Below, in pieces: positions 9,581 through 18,252 of a stretch of 44,874 nt of DNA. The notes below the pieces were generated by a model. It was not told where the DNA came from and made no database searches. It saw only the letters and a list, made by a program, of their open reading frames with translations. Positions within the stretch are counted from its first letter, which is position 1; the number at the start of each line of letters is the position of its first letter. The stretch covers positions 1 through 44,874 of the forward strand of contig CASETG010000084.1 in the NCBI GenBank assembly GCA_949290765.1. The letters run 5' to 3'. Source of the stretch: Oxalobacter formigenes. Its GTDB lineage: Bacteria; Pseudomonadota; Gammaproteobacteria; Burkholderiales; Burkholderiaceae_D. The translations under genes were made by a program, and so were the position numbers.

Positions 9581-10870
9581 ATGAAAGAAGGAATTTCGTC
9601 TGGATGCATGCTTTTTTATCGCAGGAGGATTGCAAACAGCAAGGTGGAAACGACATTTCTATCAGGGTCTCCAGGCTTGTCAGGCTATGTAATCAGGCAG
9701 TTCATGCGAAAAGTAATTCGGTATGTTTCCTGTCTTTTTTTTCTTGCTTCAGCCTCATGCATGGCTTCTGAAATAACCCAGGCTGGTTTTGCGTTTTCCG
9801 GCGATTACGGAACAGCAGCGCAACGGTTCCCATACACATTTGAATTGTTCAAACGTATACAGGCGGAAAAAGATGTAACACGGAGTTTCTCTTTTCTGGT
9901 CAATCAGCGATCGAAAAAACTGGCAAATCCGGAAATCGTATTTCATTCGTCAGGTGAGCTGGTCAACCTGAAGAATAGTGACAGGGCGTTGATGTCGGTG
10001 TTGCTTTTGACGGGTGAGACGGTCGTTACGGAAAATTATGGTTCCTACTATAAAACGTTCGTCAACCTTCGCGGTGATGCGCTGATTTTCGATTACAAGA
10101 ATCAAACGGTAGTCAGCAGTTATCCGTTAAGTGTTGTGTTGTTTGACGCTACTCCTGACAAACCATCAGCTCAAAAAATAAGAGGTTTTGTTGATCATCT
10201 GATTCGCAGGGAGGATGAAAAAGGTCTGGTGACGCAGTATATACGTCGTCTTGCCTCGGCAAGATTGCCGGCAGAAGGCGTGCGAACCGTTCAGGTCAAA
10301 CCCGGAAGCGTAACACCTGAAGCGCTGTCGTTTTTGCCGTCCTTTTTGCAGAAAAATCCTCGAGCCATGCAAGCCATGCTGACAGAAGGGTTTGCATCCA
10401 TTCTTTCCGCCAGGCTGAATGTGCCCATGTTGCCGAGCAGTGTCGGTCATGCGGGAGGTGTTATGAGCATGCGTCTGGAAAATGGTGACGATTACAAGCT
10501 TAAGGTCGGTGAAGGCGATTATCTCTTTGATGTGAAACTGAACAAATTCGCGAAAATCCAGACATCAAAAAGCAATATCGGCAGTGCCTATGTTTATGGA
10601 GCGTACATGACCGTGCGTTTTTATGAGCCTTCTCTGAATACGGAATATATCCATACCGATATCAAAAACGGCGAAGTGGCGATAGTTCCGGCAGGTCAGA
10701 TCAATGGTGATGATTTTGCAGGGTATCAGGATGCCATGAGGGGGTTGGTTCTGAAATTTGCCGATGCATTCAAACATCCGGATTCCGACTGGCTGCAAAA
10801 GGCGGCATCAGCCAAGGATATAGAAAGCCAGATGAAAACCGCTGCCGAAATCATAAGGAAATGCCAATGA
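9581..10870 (+). CDS. exported protein of unknown function (operon gene 1)
   Basis: I do not recognise this protein. From the ATG at 9581, which has a good GAGGAAG ribosome site, it is 429 residues long. A typical Sec signal peptide (MRKVIRYVSCLFFLASASCMAS) begins only at an internal ATG at 9704, so the mature form is probably about 370 residues. The true start could be 9704, where the ribosome site is poor. The mature part is mixed alpha/beta, with a Tyr-rich strand region (TENYGSYYKTFVNLRGDALI) and a later strand-rich block (GSAYVYGAYMTVRFYEPS). No catalytic motif is visible. Its stop overlaps the next start as ATGA, indicating translational coupling. The base composition is more A/T-rich than the flanking housekeeping genes. 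The context points to an envelope complex with the next three genes. Confidence 0.75.
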   Translation: MKEGISSGCMLFYRRRIANSKVETTFLSGSPGLSGYVIRQFMRKVIRYVSCLFFLASASCMASEITQAGFAFSGDYGTAAQRFPYTFELFKRIQAEKDVTRSFSFLVNQRSKKLANPEIVFHSSGELVNLKNSDRALMSVLLLTGETVVTENYGSYYKTFVNLRGDALIFDYKNQTVVSSYPLSVVLFDATPDKPSAQKIRGFVDHLIRREDEKGLVTQYIRRLASARLPAEGVRTVQVKPGSVTPEALSFLPSFLQKNPRAMQAMLTEGFASILSARLNVPMLPSSVGHAGGVMSMRLENGDDYKLKVGEGDYLFDVKLNKFAKIQTSKSNIGSAYVYGAYMTVRFYEPSLNTEYIHTDIKNGEVAIVPAGQINGDDFAGYQDAMRGLVLKFADAFKHPDSDWLQKAASAKDIESQMKTAAEIIRKCQ

Positions 10871-11982
10871 GAAAATATCTTCTGATGGGGATGACGCTTT
10901 TGTTTCCGCTGTTTGTCTGCGCACAAGTCGTGACAGTCAAGGGGGTCGGAACAACGACATACAGTACATGGCTGACTGCGAGTGACAAGCAGAAAGCTTA
11001 CGAGTCGGCTCAGGTATCGGCGGTGGAGCGTTATTTTGCCGAAAACGGCGAAGCCGAGTCACAGAATTTCGAGGATATTGAAGAAAAGGTTCGTGCCAAT
11101 CTGGACAAGTTCATTCTGGGGACGACTGTCATCAATGAACAGGATCAATCCGGAATGAATAAATATACGGTTGCGGTCAGGGTAGAGCTGAATGTAGCGA
11201 AATTAAGGAATACGCTGAGAAAATCAAGCAATGTCCATAAGGCGACAGTCGCTGAAAAATCGCAACTGGTGTATGTGTTTGTCGGTCGTGAAGCCGATAG
11301 TGTCCGGTCTTATGACGCGCGTGTCGTCAAGCGTGCGCAAGCATCGGGCAAGTCAAGAGAAAGCGATACCAAATCGACAAGCGGTCACGAAGGGGAAACC
11401 ATTACCGGCAATTCGATATCGACATCCGCAACGCGAACCGATACCCGTAACGTAACATTCAACTCATCCGTTCGTACGGAAACCGGCGGCAGTGTGACCC
11501 GAAAGGCAGATAAAACGACATATCGTATTTTGCCGTTATCCAATGCCAAGACCGCTATTACCAGTGTTTTTTCACAGAGTGGCTTCATAGTCGCTGATCC
11601 CGAATTTGTTCTGGACGATCGTGAAATCCGCGCGGTCAACAAGGATTTTTCATCCGGAAGTGATCTTGCGCCATCCACGATGAGATCCGTCGTTGCATCA
11701 CTCAGAAAATCCAATATTCCTTTGCTTGTACTTGCAACACTGGATGTCGGCGTGCCTTATCAGGATGATGCAACAGGTATGCAACGGGTAGCGGTTACGG
11801 TTACGGGGCGGGTGCTTGACCTGAAAAGCGGATTGCCCCGAGAAGTCGCGTCGGTGCCTGCGGTTCAGTATTTCGGAGTCGGCCCCGACAATGCGACGGC
11901 ACAGACAAAGGGGCTGAAGGATGCATCCGTTGCGGCAGCCCGAGAAATTGTCAGTCGTCTGAATGTGGCAGGTGTTCAGTAG
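10867..11982 (+). CDS. exported FlgT/CsgG-like periplasmic protein (operon gene 2)
   Basis: A 371-residue protein with a clear signal peptide (MRKYLLMGMTLLFPLFVCA). Residues about 24-120 (VVTVKGVGTTTYS to YTVAVRVELNVAKL) have the pattern of the FlgT/LPP20-type N-terminal domain: a Gly strand, a long helix over AYESAQVSAVERYF, and a closing strand pair. From about 131 there is a strand (QLVYVFVGREADS) that could open a TolB-N/CsgG-like fold, continued at about 220-365 (NAKTAITSVFSQSGF, IPLLVLATLDVG, VAVTVTGRVLDLKSG). Between them lies a Ser/Thr/Gly-rich insertion at about 160-215. The ATG at 10867 overlaps the previous stop as ATGA and has AAGGA seven bases upstream; an ATG six bases earlier is too close to that site. 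The fold assignment is pattern-based and tentative, and no enzymatic role is suggested. Confidence 0.75.
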   Translation: MRKYLLMGMTLLFPLFVCAQVVTVKGVGTTTYSTWLTASDKQKAYESAQVSAVERYFAENGEAESQNFEDIEEKVRANLDKFILGTTVINEQDQSGMNKYTVAVRVELNVAKLRNTLRKSSNVHKATVAEKSQLVYVFVGREADSVRSYDARVVKRAQASGKSRESDTKSTSGHEGETITGNSISTSATRTDTRNVTFNSSVRTETGGSVTRKADKTTYRILPLSNAKTAITSVFSQSGFIVADPEFVLDDREIRAVNKDFSSGSDLAPSTMRSVVASLRKSNIPLLVLATLDVGVPYQDDATGMQRVAVTVTGRVLDLKSGLPREVASVPAVQYFGVGPDNATAQTKGLKDASVAAAREIVSRLNVAGVQ

Positions 11983-12038
11983 CGCATCTGGCGAATGTTG
12001 CGAATTATTTGTCCTTTTATCCTCTTGGTTTGGCTTGC

Positions 12039-12070
12039 TCTGCGCTTTATTCCTTGTGCTAAAGCGCAGA
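12039..12070. other. perfect 11-bp hairpin in the operon gap
   Basis: TCTGCGCTTTA (12039-12049) and TAAAGCGCAGA (12060-12070) pair perfectly around a 10-base loop, in the 299-base gap between operon genes 2 and 3. No T-run follows on either strand, so it is not a standard terminator. It could protect the upstream mRNA 3' end or be a protein site. Confidence 0.45.
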
Positions 12071-12281
12071 CAAGCCGCCTTTCCGTACAGGCCGGAACAA
12101 ATTGTTATCCGGTTTATGCACAGATGTAAAAAGAAAACATGTGTTTCCGTATCGGATTTGTGCGACAGGAATCCGGAAATGTGATGCATGCCGGATAAGA
12201 CAAAGCTGCGGATGAATATGAAGGGCATATGAATGATGTTCAGGACTTGTTTTTCCCAAATCAGAAGAAAGGAAATGAAAA

Positions 12282-12902
12282 ATGAATAAGAAATATGCAG
12301 GGGTTATCGTCGGGATTGTTGTAGCGCTGGCAAGTGCGCCGTCTTATGCGCAGTTGGGAGGGCTGGCGAATTCATTTCTTGGGGGAAAGGAAAGCGCAGG
12401 CAAAAGTGTTACGGCAGAAAGCATCGTGGAAAAATATGTGGCTGGCAGCAAGGATGTCATGACGGCAGATGTTCATTTTCTGAATGCTTTGGGGCTGAAA
12501 GAGCAGGCCGCCAAAGAGGAGCTGGCAGCAAAAAATCTGACGGAAGGCGCGACAGTATCAGGACTTGAAGATGCTGCGGCCATTCAGACTGAAAGCAGCA
12601 AGCTTTTGGCAGACAAGATGAATGAAAAAAAAGTGGTCATGGATGAACAAAGCAAAAAGACCTATACAAAGGGATTGCTGTATTTGGCCAAGGGGATGCT
12701 CCAATACAAAGGACTGGCCTCAGATGTGAAAGGTTATACGCCAGGCGTTTCATCGATCGGAACGGCAGGTAATTCCGCTTTGTATATTACGAAATCCTTG
12801 CCGACATCAAGCAAGAACTTGTATGAAACGCTGAAAAAAGCAGTTTCGTTTGCACGTGAAAACAAAATCGAAGTACCGAAGGAGGCAACCAGCTTGCTTT
12901 GA
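12282..12902 (+). CDS. exported helical protein of unknown function (operon gene 3)
   Basis: A 206-residue protein not recognised by family. It starts with a signal peptide (MNKKYAGVIVGIVVALASAPSYA, cleavage near 23). The mature part is rich in Ala, Lys, Glu and Leu and looks like long helices (HFLNALGLKEQAAKEELAAK; AAAIQTESSKLLADKMNEKK), with one Gly/Ser/Pro segment (KGYTPGVSSIGTAGNS). There are no Cys residues after the signal and no catalytic motif. An AAAGGAAA sequence precedes the ATG. It lies 299 bases after gene 2 and about 60 before the CsgG-like lipoprotein gene, on the same strand, so it may be co-expressed with the latter. It could be a chaperone, adaptor or structural subunit; that is inference. 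Confidence 0.75.
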   Translation: MNKKYAGVIVGIVVALASAPSYAQLGGLANSFLGGKESAGKSVTAESIVEKYVAGSKDVMTADVHFLNALGLKEQAAKEELAAKNLTEGATVSGLEDAAAIQTESSKLLADKMNEKKVVMDEQSKKTYTKGLLYLAKGMLQYKGLASDVKGYTPGVSSIGTAGNSALYITKSLPTSSKNLYETLKKAVSFARENKIEVPKEATSLL

Positions 12903-12961
12903 TCATGTTGGTCGAAGCACATGAATCTTGAGTGCGTGTTTATTTCAACAGGTTGCCCATT

Positions 12962-14407
12962 ATGAAAAAAATATTAGTACCGCTTTTTTTGATCTGTATG
13001 CTGGTGACGGCATGTTCAGAGAAAAAGGATGCTCCTGCCAGGACAGAGGGGCCCAATTTGACGCAAACACCTGATGTCGGCAAGGTCGAACAGGTGACGG
13101 TCAAAACAAAAGGAATGGGAGTGACGCCCGGAGCGGCTGTCAACGATGCGCTGAAAACGGCCATTATGCAGGTAAATGGTGTAAAAGTCGCATCGAACGC
13201 TGTCAACGTCAATTCCCTGCGGAAGGTGACCGCCGATCTCGATGTCGAAACGGCCGATGGAAAGGATAGCGCAAAGGCGACGACTGTCGTTCAGGGGCAG
13301 GCTTTTGCGGAAGCAATCGTTTCACAGTCCAGAGGGCTTGTTTCTTCATTCAGGGTTCTGGATATCGAACAGACTGGTAACAATACCTATTCTGTCGAAA
13401 TCGAGGCACAGATCGCCAGGTTCAAGGCGCCTGAAGATGCAGGAAAAATAAAGATTGTCGTGGCGCCGCTTCGTTCTGAAACGCCGACGTTCGATATTGG
13501 CGGAAGACAGGTTCCTGCCGAACAGATTCTGTCTCCGGTACGGCAGCAAATTATTGACTCATTGACACAGACGGGACGATTCACCGTACTGGACAGGCAG
13601 TTTGAAGGTGAACTGCAAAATGAACTGGATATGATCGGATCAGGTCAAACGGTCAATACCGATTTCGCCAAATTGGGGCAAGCTTTGAGTGCCGATATTG
13701 TCTGGGTCGGTGTGGTCAACACTCTGGGATACAACAAACATGTCAGAAAACTGCAGACGTCTGACAGGAGTCTGGTCAGTTATTCCGGAGGCTGGTCTGT
13801 TTCCCAAAGATTGATCAATCTGGCGACACGGCAGATTCTCCAGTCCAATACGCTTGAGGGCACGCCGCCTTCCATTGCCCCGACCACACTGGGCGCGAAT
13901 TTCAACGAACATGCCATATTGAAAAATATGGAAAGCGAAATCGCCAAAAAAGCGACAGAGGCCATCATTCAGCAAACTTTCCCTGTTTCTGTCGTACAGC
14001 GTGATGGCAATAACGTCGTGCTGAGCCAGGGCGGACAAGCCGTCAGGCAAAACGGACGGTATATGCTCTATTTGCAGGGCAAGGAAATCAAGGATCCGCA
14101 GACCGGACAATCACTTGGAAATATGGAAACACCATGTGGCGAAGTCGTTATTACCCGCGTCACGCCGAAATTGTCTTATGGCATCCTTGAAAATGTTTCG
14201 ATGGATTTGAGCAATGTCCAGCCAGGGGCCTTGCTGGTGAAAGAGGAAATTCCGGCTTCCATATCGAAAGCGCGGGAGCCCTCAGCCAGGACGGATACGG
14301 GAACAGGCGAACAAGTACCGCCTGCAGCTCCGGCGCAAGTAGAAAAGAAGCCGAAAAAACAGGTTGTGAAAGTCAAAAGCAGGGCTGCCGACGATGATGA
14401 TTGGTGA
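12962..14407 (+). CDS. CsgG/FlgT-like outer-membrane lipoprotein (operon gene 4)
   Basis: A 481-residue lipoprotein with signal MKKILVPLFLICMLVTAC, the lipid Cys being residue 18. Ser at +2 predicts outer-membrane sorting. Residues about 45-155 (VTVKTKGMGVTPGAAVNDAL to TYSVEIEAQIARFK) follow the FlgT-N/LPP20 pattern. Residues about 160-320 carry the CsgG-type core: KIKIVVAPLRSE, then VRQQIIDSLTQTGRFTVLDR, LGQALSADIVWVGVVNTLGY, and a strand pair ending LINLATRQILQSNTLEG. The CsgG superfamily includes the curli secretion pore and periplasmic ring proteins. The last 55 residues form a Pro/Ala/Lys-rich tail ending DDDDW. The frame opens ten codons earlier at a GTG (12932), but the lipoprotein signal fixes 12962. 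Substrate and role are unknown; no curli genes are present in the window. Confidence 0.82.
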   Translation: MKKILVPLFLICMLVTACSEKKDAPARTEGPNLTQTPDVGKVEQVTVKTKGMGVTPGAAVNDALKTAIMQVNGVKVASNAVNVNSLRKVTADLDVETADGKDSAKATTVVQGQAFAEAIVSQSRGLVSSFRVLDIEQTGNNTYSVEIEAQIARFKAPEDAGKIKIVVAPLRSETPTFDIGGRQVPAEQILSPVRQQIIDSLTQTGRFTVLDRQFEGELQNELDMIGSGQTVNTDFAKLGQALSADIVWVGVVNTLGYNKHVRKLQTSDRSLVSYSGGWSVSQRLINLATRQILQSNTLEGTPPSIAPTTLGANFNEHAILKNMESEIAKKATEAIIQQTFPVSVVQRDGNNVVLSQGGQAVRQNGRYMLYLQGKEIKDPQTGQSLGNMETPCGEVVITRVTPKLSYGILENVSMDLSNVQPGALLVKEEIPASISKAREPSARTDTGTGEQVPPAAPAQVEKKPKKQVVKVKSRAADDDDW

Positions 14408-14467
14408 TCCGTTTTCCTGAATCGGACGTTTTTAATGATATATCGTCATCCTGTATGGCGAAAACAT

Positions 14468-14498
14468 GAAAGAGCTGATTTATATCAGCTCTTTCGTT
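14468..14498 (+). terminator. hairpin after the exported-protein operon
   Basis: A perfect 12-bp stem, GAAAGAGCTGAT (14468-14479) with ATCAGCTCTTTC (14484-14495), encloses a TTAT loop about 60 bases after the lipoprotein stop. The following GTTATGG is a poor T-run, so it is a probable but not textbook terminator. Confidence 0.6.
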
Positions 14499-14698
14499 AT
14501 GGAAAGATGGCTTTATCTGTAATCGGGAAATGCTGGCAGACGGGCAAAATGCAAGCCATTTGCCAGCCTGAAATCAGGGGATGCGGGTGAACAGACAGGA
14601 CGCAAAAAAAGTCGTGACACTGAATTCATGTTTCCGGGTGGAAAACAGGTGTCGTGAAAATGCTTGTGAGGCACAAGGCCGTGCGATGGAATTACAAA

Positions 14699-14723
14699 AC
14701 AAAAAACCCGCTTCAAGCGGGTT
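14699..14723 (-). terminator. tRNA-Leu terminator
   Basis: On the minus strand an 8-bp stem (AACCCGCT / AGCGGGTT; plus-strand 14705-14712 and 14716-14723) is followed by a run of six T, 16 bases beyond the tRNA 3' end. This is a standard intrinsic terminator. Confidence 0.85.
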
Positions 14724-14739
14724 ATCGTCTTTGCGGATA

Positions 14740-14824
14740 TGGTGCCCACGGAGGGATTTGAACCCCCACACCTCGCGGCACATGGACCTGAACCATGCGC
14801 GTCTACCAATTCCGCCACGTGGGC
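14740..14824 (-). tRNA. tRNA-Leu (anticodon CAG)
   Basis: Read on the minus strand, the acceptor arms GCCCACG and CGTGGGC pair fully, followed by discriminator A and an encoded CCA. The D arm contains GGTAGACGC, the anticodon stem CATGG/CCATG holds the loop TTCAGGT with anticodon CAG, and a long class II variable arm follows. The T arm has GGGGGTTCAAATCCC. The length is 85 bases with CCA. It reads CUG leucine codons. It has its own promoter and terminator and is transcribed away from rnr. Confidence 0.96.
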
Positions 14825-14840
14825 ATTTACTGTATCTGCT

Positions 14841-14869
14841 ATTATACAAGTTTTCGACCGCTTTGACCA
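14841..14869 (-). promoter_or_regulatory. tRNA-Leu promoter
   Basis: On the minus strand, TGGTCA (plus-strand 14864-14869) and TATAAT (14841-14846) are separated by 17 bases. They lie 16 bases before the mature tRNA 5' end. The -10 is a perfect match and the -35 matches at four of six positions. Confidence 0.7.
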
Positions 14870-15018
14870 GTCTGTCAGACTGTTAACTCAACCGCCGAAA
14901 CAGGTTTGCTATTATAGCCTGATATGAAGATATGTCAACAGTCTTGCGTAATCCGGCAAAAGAAAGGATGATGAGATTGTTGTATTGTCGCGATAAACTC
15001 TTTTAAGCAAGAAATCTT

Positions 15019-17403
15019 TTGAAAAAATATCCTTACCCCATTCCCAGTCGGGAAGAAATTATCGAATCCCTGCGTCAGGCAAGCAGGGGCCGAAGTGCCA
15101 AAACCATTGCCCGGGAGCTGCATGTCAAGAAAACCGGAATGGAAGGGCTGTTGAAACGTCTGGAGGCCATGGAGCGAGATGGCCAGCTGATGTGTGACGC
15201 CAAAGGCAATTACAAAATCAATACGGCAACCCACTTCATTACCGGTTATGTGCATTCGCATCCGGATGGATACGGTTTCGTGATCCGCGATGATGGCGGA
15301 GAAGATATTTTCCTGTCAGAAAGCGAGATGCAGAAGGTCATGCACAATGACCGGGTGCAGGTTCGTGTCGTGAATACTGACCGCAAGGGACGGCAGGAAG
15401 GCGTTATCGTTTCCGTGACGAGTCGTGCGCATACCCATATTGTCGGACGGCTGGTCAACGAAAACGGTGTCTGGCTGATCGTTCCGGAAGACCGGCGTAT
15501 CGTTCATGATATTCTGGTGGACGGTTCTCCCGGCAAGGCGAAAGCCGGACAAATCGTCAATGCGCAGCTGGTTTCGCAACCCTCACGTTATACCCAGCCT
15601 GTGGCGCGTATTGTCGAGGTACTCGGAAATATCGACGACCCCGGCGTGGAAATAGAAATCGCCGTGCGCAAGTTCGGCTTGCCGCATGTATTTTCTGCGG
15701 AAGCCCTTTCGGAAGCGGAACGTTTGCCGGATCAGGTTTTGCCGGAAGATTTCGAGGGACGTGTCGATTTGCGGGATATTCCGCTGGTGACGATCGACGG
15801 CGAGGATGCGCGCGACTTCGATGATGCCGTGTATTGCGAGCCCGTGAAGCTGGCGGGTGCGGATGCCTATCGCCTGATCGTCGCGATTGCCGACGTCAGT
15901 CATTATGTGAAACCGAATGCGCCGCTGGACAAGGATGCCCTTTTGCGGGCGACATCGGTGTATTTCCCGCGTCGGGTCATTCCGATGCTTCCCGAGAAGT
16001 TGTCCAACGGATTGTGTTCGCTCAATCCGGACGTCGACCGTCTGGTACTGGTGTGCGATGCACTGGTATCGTCTGAAGGGGAAGTGAACGCTTACCAGTT
16101 TTATCCGGCGGTGATGCATTCTGCGGCGAGAATGACCTATACGGAAGTCGCGGCGATTCTTGCCAATCAAAGAGGTCCTGAAGCCGCGATTTATGCCGGA
16201 CTGGTGCCGCATCTGATGAATCTTTACGGTTTGTACAAGGTTCTGGCGGCAGCGCGCGAGAAACGGGGCGCGATCGATTTCGAAACCGTCGAAACCTATA
16301 TCGTCAGCAACGAAGCCGGAAAAATCGAGAAGATTTTGCCGCGAGTGCGTAACGATGCACACAAGCTGATCGAAGAGTGCATGTTGGTGGCCAATGTCTG
16401 TGCGGCCGACTTCATGAAACGCTCCCACCATGCCGGTACTTACCGGGTACATGCCCAGCCGAATGAACAGAAACTCGAACAGGTCAGGACGTTTCTGGCG
16501 CAAATCGGGTTGTCGCTGGGTGGCGGTGATTCGCCGACGCCGTCCGATTATGCCGCGCTGATCCGGCAAATCGGGTCGAGACCCGATGCGTCGCTGTTGC
16601 AGACCATGCTGTTGCGATCGATGCAACAGGCCATGTACAGTCCTGACAATGTCGGGCATTTCGGTCTGGCTTACGAGGCATACACGCATTTCACGAGTCC
16701 GATACGCCGGTATCCGGATTTGCTGACGCACAGGGTCATCAAAGCCATTTTGGCCGGAAAACATTATGTACCGCAAGGTATTGACCGCCGTATGCTCAAT
16801 ACCCAGGTTCCTGGCTCGATACGCAAGCAGATGTTGCAGGAAAAGGCAGGCAAGACGAAAAAGGCCAGTGCCGAAGAAGCTATCTGGGAAGCGCTCGGTT
16901 TGCATTGTTCCGCCAATGAGCGGCGTGCCGACGATGCATCACGCGATGTCGAGGCGTGGCTCAAGTGCTATTTCATCCGTGACAAACTGGGCGAACATTT
17001 TACCGGTACGATTTCCGGCGTCGCGGGTTTCGGTATTTTTGTCCAGCTTGATGATTTGTTTATCGAAGGGATGGTGCATGTTGCCGATCTGGGGAGCGAC
17101 TATTACCATTTCGATGAAATACGTCATGAATTGCGCGGGGAGCGCACCGGTGTGCGTTATCAGTTGACGGACCGTGTCATCGTGCAGGTCAGTCGTGTCG
17201 ACATGGATGCGCGCCAGATCGATTTGCTGATTGTCGATGGACCGTTCAGGGCGACGGATGCCTCAGGAGAAAAGACACCTGCCAGCCAGCCCGGACAGCA
17301 TGTCATATTTGACAGGTACAAAAAGCGTAATATCGCCACGCTGACAGACAAGGATGCCCGAATCGAACCGGTGCGCGCCGGGCGGCGTCAGCGAGCCCGT
17401 TAA
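15019..17403 (+). CDS. rnr: ribonuclease R
   Basis: Processive 3'-5' hydrolytic exoribonuclease able to digest structured RNA; acts in RNA quality control and rRNA maturation. The 794-residue protein shows an N-terminal winged-helix segment (about 10-75), cold-shock domains (about 75-230), the RNB catalytic domain with [10 protein letters not shown] at 260-269 whose Asp residues bind magnesium, and an S1 domain from about 660 ([19 protein letters not shown]). The C-terminus is basic ([11 protein letters not shown] to GRRQRAR). The start is a TTG at 15019, chosen because [12 protein letters not shown] immediately after it resembles the family N-terminus and no ATG occurs before residue 30 or so. 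The ribosome site is weak. It is followed 28 bases later by rlmB, as is common in Gram-negatives. Confidence 0.95.
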   Translation: MKKYPYPIPSREEIIESLRQASRGRSAKTIARELHVKKTGMEGLLKRLEAMERDGQLMCDAKGNYKINTATHFITGYVHSHPDGYGFVIRDDGGEDIFLSESEMQKVMHNDRVQVRVVNTDRKGRQEGVIVSVTSRAHTHIVGRLVNENGVWLIVPEDRRIVHDILVDGSPGKAKAGQIVNAQLVSQPSRYTQPVARIVEVLGNIDDPGVEIEIAVRKFGLPHVFSAEALSEAERLPDQVLPEDFEGRVDLRDIPLVTIDGEDARDFDDAVYCEPVKLAGADAYRLIVAIADVSHYVKPNAPLDKDALLRATSVYFPRRVIPMLPEKLSNGLCSLNPDVDRLVLVCDALVSSEGEVNAYQFYPAVMHSAARMTYTEVAAILANQRGPEAAIYAGLVPHLMNLYGLYKVLAAAREKRGAIDFETVETYIVSNEAGKIEKILPRVRNDAHKLIEECMLVANVCAADFMKRSHHAGTYRVHAQPNEQKLEQVRTFLAQIGLSLGGGDSPTPSDYAALIRQIGSRPDASLLQTMLLRSMQQAMYSPDNVGHFGLAYEAYTHFTSPIRRYPDLLTHRVIKAILAGKHYVPQGIDRRMLNTQVPGSIRKQMLQEKAGKTKKASAEEAIWEALGLHCSANERRADDASRDVEAWLKCYFIRDKLGEHFTGTISGVAGFGIFVQLDDLFIEGMVHVADLGSDYYHFDEIRHELRGERTGVRYQLTDRVIVQVSRVDMDARQIDLLIVDGPFRATDASGEKTPASQPGQHVIFDRYKKRNIATLTDKDARIEPVRAGRRQRAR

Positions 17404-17431
17404 ACGGAATTTTTGCAGTATCAGGAACAAA

Positions 17432-18178
17432 ATGAAAAACAAGGTTATATTCGGCTTTCATGCCGTAACGTCACGTTTGCGCCATGAAGCGGCTTCGGTT
17501 GAAGAATTGCTGGTCGATGCGGAACGTAACGATCGCCGTATGCAGGAGTTGCAAAAGATGGCGAAAGCTGCCGGTATCCGTATCATTGCAGCCGATAGCG
17601 CAAGGCTGGACAAAATGGTTGGGACACGGCGTCATCAGGGGGTCGTCGCGATTGCCGCGCCGCTGTCGCTGGCGAAAAATCTCGATGAATTGCTCGATGC
17701 AATCGAGGGGCCGCCCCTGTTGCTGGTACTGGACGGCATTACCGACCCGCATAATCTCGGCGCCTGTTTGCGGGTGGCAGACAGTGTGGGCGCGCATGCC
17801 GTCATCGCGCCTAAAGACCGTTCTGTCGGTATCAATGCCACAGTGGAAAAAGTGGCAAGCGGTGCGGCGCAGACTGTTCCCTATATTACCGTCACTAATC
17901 TGGCACGGACGCTTCGTCAGCTCAGGGAACGGGATATCTGGGTCGTCGGAACCTCGGACGATGCCGAAAAAAGTCTTTATGAGGCGGATTATGCGTCCGG
18001 TATCGCTTTCGTGATGGGCTCGGAAGGCGAAGGCATGCGGCGACTGACACGCGAAACCTGTGATGAGCTGGTAGCCATCCCGATGTTCGGTTCCGTGGAG
18101 AGCCTGAATATTTCGGTGGCGTCCGGTATCTGCCTGTATGAAGCACGCCGTCAGCGGCTCGTGAAAACACCATCATAA
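17432..18178 (+). CDS. rlmB: 23S rRNA (guanosine(2251)-2'-O)-methyltransferase
   Basis: SPOUT-family (TrmH/SpoU) enzyme that methylates G2251 in the ribosomal P-loop region. The 248-residue protein has an N-terminal L30e-like substrate-binding domain ([11 protein letters not shown], then TRRHQGVVA) and the knotted catalytic domain with the three family motifs: [30 protein letters not shown] (from about 192) and [15 protein letters not shown]. The frame is open 26 codons upstream into rnr, but the ATG at 17432 begins the conserved [12 protein letters not shown] segment and follows a CAGGAAC ribosome site. It is co-directional with rnr, 28 bases apart, and probably co-transcribed. Confidence 0.96.
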   Translation: MKNKVIFGFHAVTSRLRHEAASVEELLVDAERNDRRMQELQKMAKAAGIRIIAADSARLDKMVGTRRHQGVVAIAAPLSLAKNLDELLDAIEGPPLLLVLDGITDPHNLGACLRVADSVGAHAVIAPKDRSVGINATVEKVASGAAQTVPYITVTNLARTLRQLRERDIWVVGTSDDAEKSLYEADYASGIAFVMGSEGEGMRRLTRETCDELVAIPMFGSVESLNISVASGICLYEARRQRLVKTPS

Positions 18179-18252
18179 AGCCGGCAGGCTGTGTACATTT
18201 TTCCGGAAACGGTTATCATCTTGTTCACGGATTGTTAATTATTGTCTTGAAC

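Larger units (their letters stand above)
14408..14739. other. 332-base gap before tRNA-Leu
   Basis: Apart from the operon-end hairpin at 14468-14495 and the tRNA terminator at 14699-14723, this gap shows only short frames without ribosome sites. I see no gene in it. Confidence 0.6.
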
